Program-made: the position numbers and the translations under genes
Assembly (NCBI GenBank): GCA_030386875.1
Contig: CM059563.1
Span: 35,936,139-36,000,138, forward strand
Reading direction: 5' to 3'
Origin: Morinoia aosen
Lineage: Eukaryota; Arthropoda; Malacostraca; Amphipoda; Talitridae
DNA: 64,000 bases
The notes under the pieces: model-generated
Database searches by the model: none
What the model was told of the DNA's origin: nothing
The model's input: only the letters and a program-made list of their open reading frames with translations
Shown: positions 32,901-44,692 of the stretch, in pieces
How positions within the stretch are numbered: the stretch's first letter is position 1
How the letters are laid out: each line of letters opens with the position of its first letter

Positions 32901-35900
32901 TACGTATTTGCTGTTTGCCGAAGCGACAGAGGTGAAAAGAGCAACTTGAGCCGCTTCCACGGTCGACAGAGCTATAATGCGTGCTTTGGGCCATTCCTAG
33001 GTCGAATGCGGTGAAAATCGCGTCCAAGGTTGTTTCCTAGGTCGAATGCGGATAAAATCGCGTTCTTTCCAGTTTACCCCAGTCGAAAGAGGTGAAAAGT
33101 GCATATTTACCTGATTCCACGGTCGACAAAGCTAAAATGCGCGTTTTGGGTCATTCCTAGGTGAAATGCGGTTAAAATCGAGTCGTAGGTTGTTTCTTAG
33201 GTCGAATGCGGTGAAAGTCGCGTTGTTTTCCATTTGAACTGTCGACAGATGTGAAACGTGCATATTTAGCCGATTCCACGGTCGACAGAGCTAAAAAGCG
33301 CGATTTATGCCTTTCCTCGGTCGAATGCGGTGAAAATCGCGTCTTATCTTGTTTCTTTGGTCGAATACAGTGAAAATCGCGTCATTTACTGTTTGCCCAC
33401 GCAACCGGGGTGAAAAGTGTATTTTAGCTGATTCAACAGTCGACAGAGCTGAAACGCACGTTGTTCGCCTTTCCTCGGTCGAATGCGGTGAAAATCGCGT
33501 CTTATCATGTTTCCTAGGTCGAAAAAAGTGAAAATCACGTTGTTGGCTGTTTGCCCAGGCGACAGAGGTGGAAAGTGCATATTTAGCCGAAATCACGGTC
33601 GACAAAGGTTAGAAGCGCGTTTAATGCCTTTCCTCGGTCGAATGCGGTGAAAATCGCGTCTCATTTTATTTCCGAGGTCAAATACAGTAAAAATCACGTC
33701 GTTTGCTGTTTGCCCAGGCGACAGAGGTGTAAAGTGCATATACAACCGATTCCAATAACGACAGAGCTAAAATGCGCATTTTGGGCAATTCCTAAGTTAA
33801 ATGCGGTGAAAATCGCGTCTTATCTGGTTTCCTAGGTCGAATACAGTGAAAATCACGTCCTTTGCTGTTTGCCCAGGCAACAGAGGGGAAAAGTGCATCT
33901 TGAGCCAATTCCACGGTCGACAGAACTAAAATGCGCGTTATGGGCCTTTCCTTGGTCAAACGCGGTGAAAATTGCGTCTTAGGTTGTTTCCTAGGTCGGA
34001 TGCGGTAAAAATCGTGTTCTTTTCCGTTTGCCCAGTCGACAGAGGTGGAAAGTGAATATTTAGCCGATTTTTTGGTCGACAGAGCTAAAAAGCGCGTTTT
34101 ATGCATTTCCTCGGTCGAATGCGGTTAAAATTGCTTCGTGTCTTGATTTCTAGGTCGAAACCAGTGAAAATCACGTCGTTTGCTGTTTGCCAAGGCGACA
34201 GAGGTGGAAAGTTCATATTTAGCCGATTCCACGGTTGACAAAGATGAAAGGCGCGTTTTGGGCCATTCCTAGGTCGAATGCGGTGAAAATCGCTTCTTAT
34301 ATTGTCTCTTTTGTCGAATACGTTGAAAATAACGTCCGTTACCGTTTGCCCAGGCGACCGGGGTGAAAAGTGCATATTTAGCCGATTCCACAGTCGACAG
34401 AGTTAAAAAGCGCGTTTAGGACCATTCCTAGGTCGAATGCGGTGAACATCGCGTTCTTTTCCGTTTGCCCAGTCGAAAACGAGGAAAAGTGCATTTAGAG
34501 CCGATTCCACGGTCAACAGAGCTAAAACGCACGTTGCATTCCTTTCTTCGGTCGAATGCGGTGAAAATCGCGTCTTATCTTGTTTCCTAGGTCGAATACA
34601 ATGAAAATCACGTCGTTCACTGTTTGCGCAGGCGACAGATTTGAAAAGTGCATGTTGTGCTGATATCACGGTCGACAGAGCTAAAATGCGCGTTTTGGGC
34701 CTTTCCTAGGTCAAATGCGGTAAACATCGCGTCTTATCTTGTTTCCTAGGTCGAATACAGTGAAAATCACGTCCTTTGCTGTTTGCCCAGGCGACAGAGG
34801 TGTAAAGTGCAACTTCAGCCGATTCCACGGTCGACATTGCTAAAATGCTGGTTTTGGACCATTCCTAGGTCGAACGCGGTGAAAATAGCGTCCAAGATTG
34901 TTTCCAAGGTCGAATGCGGTGAAAATCGCGTTCTTTTCCGTTTACTCAGGCGACAGAGGTGTAAAGTGCATATTTAGCCGATTCCACTTTCGACAGAGCA
35001 ATAAAGCGCGTTCTATTCCTTTCCTCGGTCGAATGCGTTGAAAATCGCGTTTTATCTTGTTTCCTAGGTCGAATATGGTGAAAATCACGGCGTTTGCTGT
35101 TTGCCAAGGCTACAGAGGTTAAAAGTGCATCTTGAGCCGAATCCACGGTCGACAAAGCTAAAATACGTGTATTGGGCCATTCCAAGGTCGAATGCGGTGA
35201 AAATCGCGTCTTTGGTTGTTTCCTAGGTCGAATGCGGAGAAAATCACGTTCTTTTCAGTTTACCCAGTCAACAGAGGTGAAAAGTGCATATTTACCTGAT
35301 TCCACGGTCGACAAAGCTAAAATGCGCGTTTTCGGTCATTCCTAGGTGAAATGCGATTAAAATCGAGTCGTAGGTTGTTTCTTAGGTCGAATGCGGTGAA
35401 AGTCGCGTTGTTTTCCATTTGAACTGTCGGCAGATGTGAAACGTGCATATTTAGCCGATTCCACGGTCGACAGAGCTAAAAAGCGCGATTTATGCCTTAC
35501 CTCGGTCGAATGCGGTGAAAATCGCGTCTTATCTTGTTTCTTTGGTCGAATACAGTGAAAATCGCGTCATTTACTGTTTGCCCAGGCAACCGGGGTGAAA
35601 AGTGTATTTCAGCCGATTCTACAGTCGACAGAGCTGAAACGCACGTTGTACGCCTTTCCTCGGTCGAATGCGGTGAAAATCGCGTCTTATCTTGTTTCCT
35701 AGGTCGAAAAAAGTGAAAATCACGCCGTTGGCTGTTTGCCCAGGCGACATAGGTGAAAAGTGCATATTTAGCCGAAATCACGGTCGACAAAGGTTAAAAG
35801 CGCGTTTTATGCCTTTCCTCGGTCGAATGCGGTGAAAATCGCGTCTCATTTTATTTCCGAGGTCAAATACAGTAAAAATCACGTCGTTTGCTGTTTGCCC

Positions 35901-38446
35901 CAGGCGACAGAGGTGTAAATGTGCATATTCAACCGATTCCACTAACGACAGAGCTAAACCACGCGTTTTGGGCAATTCCTAAGTCAAATGCGGTGAAAAA
36001 TCGCGTCTTATCTTGTTTCCTAGGTCGAAAAAAGTGAAAATCACGTCGTTGGCTGTTTGCCCAGGCGACATAGGTGAAAAGTGCATATTTAGCCGAAATC
36101 ACGGTCGACAAAGGTTAAAAGCGCGTTTTATGCCTTTCCTCGGTCGAATGCGGTGAAAATCGCGTCTCATTTTATTTCCGAGGTCAAATACAGTAAAAAT
36201 CTCGTCGTTTGCTGTTTGCCCCAGGCGACAGAGGTGTAAAGTGCATATTCAACCGATTCCACTAACGACAGAGCTAAACTACGCGTTATGGGCAATTCCT
36301 AAGTCAAATGCGGTGAAAATCGCGTCTTATCTTGTTTCCTAGGTCGAATACAGTGAAAATCACGTCCTTTGCTGTTTGCCCAGGCAACAGAGGTGAAAAG
36401 TGCATCTTGAGCCAATTCCACGGTCGACAGAACTAAAATGCGCGTTATGGGCCATTCCTTGGTCAAAACGCGGTGAAAATTGCGTCTTAGGTTGTTTCCT
36501 AGGTCGAATGCGGTGAAAATCGCGTTCTTTTCCGTTTACACAGTCGAAAGAGGTGAAAAGTGCATATTCAGCACCGGTTCCACGGTCGACAGAGCTAAAA
36601 AGCACGTTTTATGCCTTTCCTCGGTCGAATGCGGTGAAAATCGCGTCCTATCATGTTTTCAAGGTCGAATACAGTGGAAATCACGTCGTTTGCGGTTTGC
36701 CTAGGGACAAAGGTGGAAAGTGCATATTGAGGCCGATTCCACGGTCGACAGAGCTAAAATGCGCGTTTTGGTCCATTCTTAGGTCAAATGCGTTGAAAAT
36801 TGCGTCTTAGGTTATTTCCTAGGTCGAATACAGTGTAAATCACGTCCATTGCTGTTTCCCCCGGCGACAGAGGTGAAAAGTGCATCTTGAGCCGATTCCA
36901 CGGTCGTCAGAGCTGGAGGGCGTGTTTTGAAACATTCCTAAGTCGAATGCGGTGAAATTCATGTCTCTGGTTGTTTCCTAGGTCTAATGCGGTGAAAATC
37001 GCGTTCTTCTCCGTTTGCCCAGGCGACAGAGGTGAAATGTGCATATTTAGTGATTCCACCGGTCGACAGAGCTAAAAATCGCGTTTCATGCCTTTCCTCG
37101 GTCGAATGCGTTGAAAATCGCGTATTATCTTGTTTCTTTCGTCGAATTCAGTGAAAATCACGCCCTTTACTGTTTGTCCAGGCGACCGGGGTGAAAAGTG
37201 CATATTTAGCCGGTTCTACGGTCGACAGAGCTAAAAAACCGCGTTTTGGGCCATTCCAAGGTCGAATGCTATGAAAATCGCATTATTTTCCGTTTGCCCA
37301 GTCGACAGAGGTGAAAAGTACATATTTAAAATATTCCACGGACGGCATAGGTAAAAAGCGCGTTTTATGCCTTTCCCTCGGTCTAATGCGGTGAAAATCG
37401 CGTCTTATCTTATTTCCTAGGTCGAATACAGTGAAAAACACTTCGTTTGCTGTTCGCCAGGCGACGAGGGGGAAAAGTGCATATTGAGCCGATTCCACGG
37501 TCGACAGAGCTAAAATGCGCGTTTTGAGGCCATTCCTAAGTCAAATGCGGGAAAAAATGGCGTCTTAGGTTGTTTCCTAGGTCGAATACATTGAAAATGA
37601 CGTCCTTTGCTGTTTGTCCAGGTGACAGAGGTGAAAAGTGCATCTTGAGCCGATTCCACGGTCGAAAATGCGTGTTATGGGCCGTTCCTAGGTCGAATGC
37701 GTTGAAAACCGCCTCTTTTGTTGTTTCCTAGGTCTAATGCGTTGAAAATCGCGTTCTTTTGCGTTTACCCATGCAGGCGACCGGTGTGAAAAGTGCATAT
37801 TTAGCCGATTGAACGGTCGACAGAGCTAACAAGCGCGTTATGGGCCAATTCTAGGTCGAATGCGATGAAAATCGCGTCTTATTTTGTTTCCTAGGTCGAT
37901 AGAGTGAAAATCACTTCGTTTGCTGTTTGCCCTGGGGACAGAGGTGAAAAGTGCATATTGAGCCGATTCCACGGTCGACAGCGCTAAAATGCGTGTTTTA
38001 GATCATTTCTAGGTCGAATGCCGGCGAAAATCGCGTCCTAGGTTGTTTCCTAGGTCGAATGCGGTGAAAATTCGCGTTCTTTTCCGTTTACCCAGGCGAC
38101 AGAGGTGAAAAGTGCATTTAGAGTCGATGCCACGTTTGACAGAGCTAAAACGCACGTTGTATGCCTTTCCTCGGTCGAATGCGGGGAAAATCGCGTCTTA
38201 TCTTGTTTCCTAGGTCTGATGTCGTTAAAAATACCGTTCTTTTGCGTTTGCTTATGCAGGCGACAGAGGTGAAAACTGCATATTTTGCCGATTCCACGGT
38301 CGATAGAGCTAAAAAGTGCGTTTAGGGCCAATTCTAGGTCGAATGCTGTGAAAATCACGCTTTATCTTGTTTCCTAGTTCGAATACAGTGAAAATAACTT
38401 CGTTCGCTGTTTGCCCTGGCGACAGAGGTGATAAGTGCATATTTAG
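29908..38446 (-). repeat. 159-bp satellite, block 2 (reverse orientation)
   Basis: Roughly 54 monomers. Monomers fall into variants, for example one with GGAAAAGAACGCG and one with CAGCAAACGACGTG (forward sense) after the GGGCAAA block. Longer patterns recur: the stretch near 33590-33800 matches 9089-9310, 35770-36000 and 36090-36310. A dimer-length tandem duplication lies at 35703-36340. The last ~300 bases before the gap match 45010-45310 in inverted orientation. Confidence 0.92.
35703..36340 (-). repeat. Tandem duplication of a satellite dimer (~321 bp)
   Basis: The block starting GTCGAAAAAAGTG at 35703 recurs at 36024, 321 bases on, sharing private variants such as ATTTTATTTCCGAGG and TTGCCCCAGG. 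It shows recent local expansion of a two-monomer unit. Confidence 0.8.
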
Positions 38447-38946
38447 NNNNNNNNNNNNNNNNNNNNNNNNNNNNNNNNNNNNNNNNNNNNNNNNNNNNNN
38501 NNNNNNNNNNNNNNNNNNNNNNNNNNNNNNNNNNNNNNNNNNNNNNNNNNNNNNNNNNNNNNNNNNNNNNNNNNNNNNNNNNNNNNNNNNNNNNNNNNNN
38601 NNNNNNNNNNNNNNNNNNNNNNNNNNNNNNNNNNNNNNNNNNNNNNNNNNNNNNNNNNNNNNNNNNNNNNNNNNNNNNNNNNNNNNNNNNNNNNNNNNNN
38701 NNNNNNNNNNNNNNNNNNNNNNNNNNNNNNNNNNNNNNNNNNNNNNNNNNNNNNNNNNNNNNNNNNNNNNNNNNNNNNNNNNNNNNNNNNNNNNNNNNNN
38801 NNNNNNNNNNNNNNNNNNNNNNNNNNNNNNNNNNNNNNNNNNNNNNNNNNNNNNNNNNNNNNNNNNNNNNNNNNNNNNNNNNNNNNNNNNNNNNNNNNNN
38901 NNNNNNNNNNNNNNNNNNNNNNNNNNNNNNNNNNNNNNNNNNNNNN
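38447..38946. other. Assembly gap of exactly 500 N
   Basis: 500 unknown bases, a conventional placeholder, so the true length is unknown. Satellite orientation flips across it. Confidence 0.98.
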
Positions 38947-41900
38947 AAAACGCGCATTTCAGCTCTGTCGACCTTGATATCAGCACAACATGCACTTTTC
39001 AAGTCTGTCGCCTGCGCAAACAGTGAACGACGTGATTTTCACTGTATTCGACCTAGGAAACATGATAAGACGCGATTTTCACCGCATTCGACCGAGGAAA
39101 GGAATGCAACGTGCGTTTTAGCTCTGTTGACCGTGGAATCGGCTCTAAATGCACTTTTCCTCTCTTTCGACTGGGTAAACGGAAAATAACGCGATTTTCA
39201 CCGCATTCGACCTAGGAATGGCCCTAAACGCGCTTTTTAACTCTGTCGACCGTGGAATCGGCTATATATGCACTTTTCACCCCGGTCGCCTGGGCAAACG
39301 GTACCGGACGTGATTTTCAACGTATTCGACCTAGAAAACAACCAAAGACGCGATTTTCACCGTATTCGACCTAGGAATGGCTCAAAACGCGCATTTTAGC
39401 TCTGTCGACCGTGGAATCGGCTCAATATTCACTTTTCACCTTTGTCCCTGGGCAAACAGCAACGGACATGATTTTCACAGTATTCGACCTAGGAAACAAC
39501 TAAAGACGAGATTTTCACCGCATTCGACCGAGGAAAGGCATAAAACGCGATTTTTAGCTCTGTCGACCGTGGAATCAGCTATATATGCCCATTTCACCTC
39601 TGTCGCATAAGACCTGCGAAACACCTAAGACGCAATTTTCACCGCATTTGACCTAGGAATGGCCCAAAACGCGCATTTAAGCTCTGTCGACCGTGGAATC
39701 GGCTCAATATGCACTTTTCACCTTTGTCCTTTGGCAAACAGCAAACGACGTTATTTTCACTGTATTCGACCTAGGAAATAAGATAAGACGCAATTTTCAC
39801 CGCATTTGACCTAGGAAAGGCTCAAAACGCGCATTTTAGCTCTGTCGACCGTGGAGTCGGCTCAATATTCACTTTCACCTTTGTCTCTGGGCAAACAGCA
39901 AACGACGTGATTTTCACTGGATTCGACCTAGGAAACATGATAAGACGCGATTTTCACTGCATTCGACCATGGAAAGGCATGAAACGCGCTTTTTAGCTCT
40001 GCGACTTTGGAATCGGCCCAAAATGCACTTTTCACCTGTGTCGACTGGGCAAACGGAAAAAGAACGCAATTTCACCACATTCGACCTAGGAATGGCCAAA
40101 AAACACGCATTTTAGCTCTGTCGATCGTGGAAGCGGCTCAAGTTGCACTTTTCACCTCTGTCGCCTGGGCAAACAGCAAAGGACGTGATTTCCACTGTAT
40201 TCGACCTAGGAAACCAGATAAGACGCAATTTTCACCGCATTCGACCGAGGAAAGGCATAAAACGCGCTTTTTTACCTCTGTCGACCGTGAAATCGGCTAA
40301 ATATGCTCTGTTCACCTCTATCGCCTGTGTAAACGCAAAAGACCGCGATTTTCACCGCCATTCGACCCGGGAAACAACCTAGGACGCGATTTTCACCGTA
40401 TTCGACCGATGAAAGGCATCAAACGCGCTTTTTAGCTATGTCGACCGTTGAATCGGCTAAATATACACTTTTCACTTCTGTCGACTGGGCAAACGGAAAT
40501 GAACGCGATTTTTCACCGTATTCGACCTAGGAAACAACCTAGGACGCGATTTTCACCACATTCGACCAAGAAATGCCCCAAATAACGCATTTTAGCTCTG
40601 TCGACCGAGGAATCGGCTCAAAATGCACTTTTCACCTCTGTCGCCTGGGCAAACAGCAGAGGACGTGATTTTCAGTGTATTCGACCCATGGAACAAAAAA
40701 AGACGCGATTTTCACCGCATTTGCCCTAGGAACGGCCCATGACACGCATTTTAGCTTTGTCGAACCGTGGAATCGGATCAATATGCACTTTTCACCTCTG
40801 TCGCATGGGCAAACAGCAAACGACTTGATTTTCACTGTATTCGACCTAGGAAACAAGATGAGGACGCAATTTTCACCGCATTCGACCTAGGAAAGGCCCA
40901 TTACGCGCATTTTAGCTCTGTCGACCGTGGAATCAGTTATATATGCACTTTTCAACTCTATCGCCTTTGCAAACAGCAAATGACGTGATTTTTCACTGTA
41001 TTAGACCTAAGAAACAAGATACGACGCAGTTTTAACCGCATTTGACCGAGGAAAGGCCTAAAAACGCGCTTTTTAGCTCTGTCGACCCTGGTTTTGGCTG
41101 AATATGCACTTTTCACCTCTGTCGCCTGGGTTAAACGAAAAGAACGCAATTCTCACCGCATTCGACCTAGGAAACAACCCATGACGCTATTTTCACCGCA
41201 TTCGACCTGGAATGGCCCTAAACGCGCATTTTACCTATGTCTATCGTGGACGCGGCTCAAGTTGCACTTTTCAACTCTGTCGCATGGGCAAACAGCAATG
41301 GAGGTGATTTTCACTGTTTTCGACCTAGGAAACAAAATAAGACGCGATTTTCACCGCATATGACATAGGAACGGCCCATAACGCGCATTTTTGCTATGTC
41401 GACCGTGGAATCGCTCAAAATGCACTTCTCACCTCTGTCGCCTGGACAAACAGCAAACGACAATATTTTCACTGTATTCGACCTAGGGATCAAGATAAGA
41501 CGCGATTTACACCGCATTCGACCTGGGAAAGGCCCATAACGCGCATTTTAGGTGGTCGACCGTAGATGGCTCAATATGCACTTTTCACCTCTGTCGCCTG
41601 GGAAAACAGCAAATGACGTGATTTTCACTGTGTTCGACATAGGAAACAAAATAAGACGCTATTTTCACCGCATACGATCTACGAATGGCCAAAAACACGC
41701 ATTTCAGCTACGTCGACCGTGGAAGCGGGTCAAGTTGCGCTTTTCACATCCGCGCATGGGCAAACAGCAAAGGACGTGTTTTTCAGTGTATTCGACCAAG
41801 GAAACAACTTAAGACGCTATATTCACCGCATTTGACCTAGGAATGGCCCAAAACGCGCATTTTTGCTAAGTCGACAATGGAACCGGCTATATATGCACTT

Positions 41901-43164
41901 TTCACCTCTATCGCCTTTGCAAACAGCAAATGACGTGATTTACACTGTATTAGACCTAGGAAACAAGATAAGACGCAATTTTAAATCATTCGACCGAGGA
42001 AAGGCCTTACACGCGCTTTTTAGCTCTGTCGACCGTGGAATTGGTTGAATATGCACTTTTCACCTCTGTCGCCTGGGCAAACGGAAAAGAACGCGGTTTT
42101 CACCTTATTCGACCTAGGAAACAACCTGTGACGCTATTTTCACCGCATTCGACCTAGGAATGGCCCAAGAGACGCATTTTAGCTATGTCGAAAGTGGACG
42201 CGGCTCAAGTTGCACTTTTCACCTCTGTCGCATGGGAAACAGCAAAGGACGTGATTTTCAGTATATTCGACCTAGGAAACAAAATAACACGCGATTTTCG
42301 CCGCATTTGACCTAGGAACGGCCCATAACGCACATATTAGCTCTGTCGATCGTGGAATCGGCTCAATATGCCACATTTCACCTTCTGTCGCCTGGGCAAA
42401 CAGCAAACGACGTGATTTTTACTGTATTCGACCTAGGAAACAAGATAAGACGCGGTTTTCACCGCATTCGACCCAGGAAAGGCATAAAAACGCGCTTTTT
42501 AGCTCTTTCAACCGTGGAATCGGCTACATATGCACTTTTCACCTCTGTCGCCTGGGTAAACGAAAAAGAACGCGATTTTCACCGCATTCTACCTAGGAAA
42601 CAACATTGGACGCTATTTTCACCGTATTATACCCAGGAATGGCAAAAAACACGCATTTTAGCTATGTCGACCGTGGAAGCGGCTCATGTTGCACTTTCCA
42701 CCTCTGTCGCATGGGCAAACAGCAAAGGACGTGATTTTCAGTGTATTCGACCTAGGAAACAAAATAAGAAGTGATTTTCACCGCATTTGACCTAGGAACG
42801 GCCCATAACGCGCATTTTAGCTCTGTCGACCGTGGAATCGGCTCAATATGGACTTATACCTTTGTCGCAAGGGCAAACAGCAAACAACGTGTTTTTCATT
42901 GTATTCGACCTAGGAAACAAGATAAGACGCGATTTTCACCGCATTCGACCTAGGATAGGCCCAAAACGCGCATTTTAGATCTTTCGACCGTGGAATCGGC
43001 TCAATATGCACTTTTCACCTATGTCGCCTGGGGCAAACGGAGAAGAATGCGATTTTCACCGTATTCGACCTAGGAAACAACCTAAGGCGCGATTTATATC
43101 GCATTCGACCGAGGAATGGCCCATAACACGCGTTTTAGCTCTGTCGACCGTGGAAGCGGCTCAA
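38947..43164 (+). repeat. 159-bp satellite, block 3 (forward orientation)
   Basis: About 26 monomers. The first ~385 bases are a close inverted match to about 34310-34697 in block 2, including the unusual ATATCAGCACAACATGC. From about 40180 the block belongs to the 5.7-kb duplicated unit. It ends at GCGGCTCAA where the inverted-repeat element begins. Confidence 0.92.
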
Positions 43165-44692
43165 TTGAGGAGATCATCCGGGGGCCCCTGGGGGGCCCTT
43201 GCGATGTCATGGTCATTTTGCATGTTTTTGGTTGTAGAAAAGACCCTTAGTTGATGGACTATTCGTTCCAAAAATTTTATGGCGCTACGACAATAATTCC
43301 CCCCCTCCCGGGGGAGGTGAAGGGATTAAAATATTTCAATTTTCCCGATTTTGACCCCATATAAAAAGAGAACAAATCGAGAAATGAAAAAAAAGCCGAA
43401 AGTGAGTGTGTTAAAAATGTTCCAAGGATTCTAGAACTGCATTTGTTTTTGTTTTAGCATCAAAACTGAAGGAGGTGTCCCATTTTGAAATATCGATATC
43501 AATGAAAAGCACCCAAAATTTGTTTCAACTTTTTCCTGATTTCGACCCCATATAGAAAAGAGAACAAATGGGAAATAGGAAAAAAGCCGAACGTGAGTGT
43601 GTTAGAAATGTTTCAAGGATTCTATAACTGCATTTGTTTTTAATCTAGCATCGAAACTGAAGGAGAAGTCCCATTTTGAAATATCGATATCAATGACAAG
43701 CACCCAAAATCTTTCAATTTTCCCGAATTTGACCCCATATAAAAAGAGAAAAAAATGAGAAATGGAAAAAAAGCCGAATGTGAGTGTGTTAGAAATGTTT
43801 CAAGGGTTCTAAAACTGCATTTTTTTTTGTTCTAGCATCAAAACTGAAGGAGGTGTCCCATTATGATATATCAATCTTATTGAAATATCAATACCTAACA
43901 CCAGTATGTCAAATTTTTGAAAAATCTGAGGCTCTGAATCAAAAAAATGAATTGAATCAATTGTGTTTCTCCTAAAAGTTTACATATCATAGTCAAAATT
44001 TTATAGGAATCAGACTGAAAAAAGAAAAAAGTAACTTTTTGATAAAAAAGGAAAAATGTTCATAATTTTATTTTTTTAACTCACAATTCACAGTTTGAAT
44101 ATGAAGTTATGTATGGAAAGTATCGAAATAAAAATTATTACTGCATTCAATTACATCAATTGTTCATTATATTACACTTCAACACCTAATTTTTTTTGCT
44201 TCTACCCAACACTTTCGAATTTTCAACATTCATCCTGTGACTAGTTCTCGAGTTTTGATGCTAGAACGAATACAAAGACAGTTTTAGAATCCTTGGAACA
44301 TTTCTGACAAACGTTGTTCTGTTCATTTTCAAATTAAAATAATTTGAAAGAAATATAAAGCTCTTAACCCAAAAAATTGTTGCTGATTTAGAAATTTCCA
44401 AAAATTTTGAAAAAATATAAAAAATTTGAATTTTGAAAATAAACACAACGAACTTTTGTTAGAAATGTTCCAAGGGTTCTAAAACTGTCTTTCTTTTTGT
44501 TCTAGCATCAAAACTGAAGGAGAAGTCCCAATTTGAAAAATATACCAAAACACATTTTTCGTCAAAAAAAACTAAGGCCTAAACCGGAAAAATGACACAT
44601 GTAAAAAGGTTTACTTTCACAGAAGACATATACTGGCCAATTTTCAAACGAATCGGACGAAAAAAGGTCTCAAACCCGGATGATCTCCTCAA
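43165..44692. mobile_element. 1.5-kb element with 18-bp terminal inverted repeats, copy 1
   Basis: Ends 43165-43182 (TTGAGGAGATCATCCGGG) and 44675-44692 are perfect reverse complements. The interior is A/T-rich and noncoding: three tandem units of ~190 bp (starting near 43337, 43528 and 43715), an inverted partial unit near 44245-44320 and another direct part near 44460-44540. The flanks rejoin to a normal satellite monomer (GCGGCTCAA|GTTGCAC), so it is an insertion. A target duplication is not certain; TCAA is possible if the ends are trimmed. No transposase, so it is a non-autonomous DNA-transposon or MITE-like element of unknown superfamily. Confidence 0.82.
43337..43880. repeat. ~190-bp tandem repeats inside the inverted-repeat element
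   Basis: GACCCCATATA recurs at 43353, 43544 and 43731 (spacing 191 and 187), each followed by AGCCGAA...GTGAGTGTGTTA, a CTAGCATC...AACTGAAGGA block and a TCCCATT block. Confidence 0.85.

Noticed and set aside
29908..38446. CRISPR-like regular repeats
   Set aside because: There are no unique spacers: the whole 159-bp unit is repeated with variation, in a eukaryotic retroelement context.
38309..39189. Long open frames across the gap
   Set aside because: They consist of unknown bases flanked by satellite.
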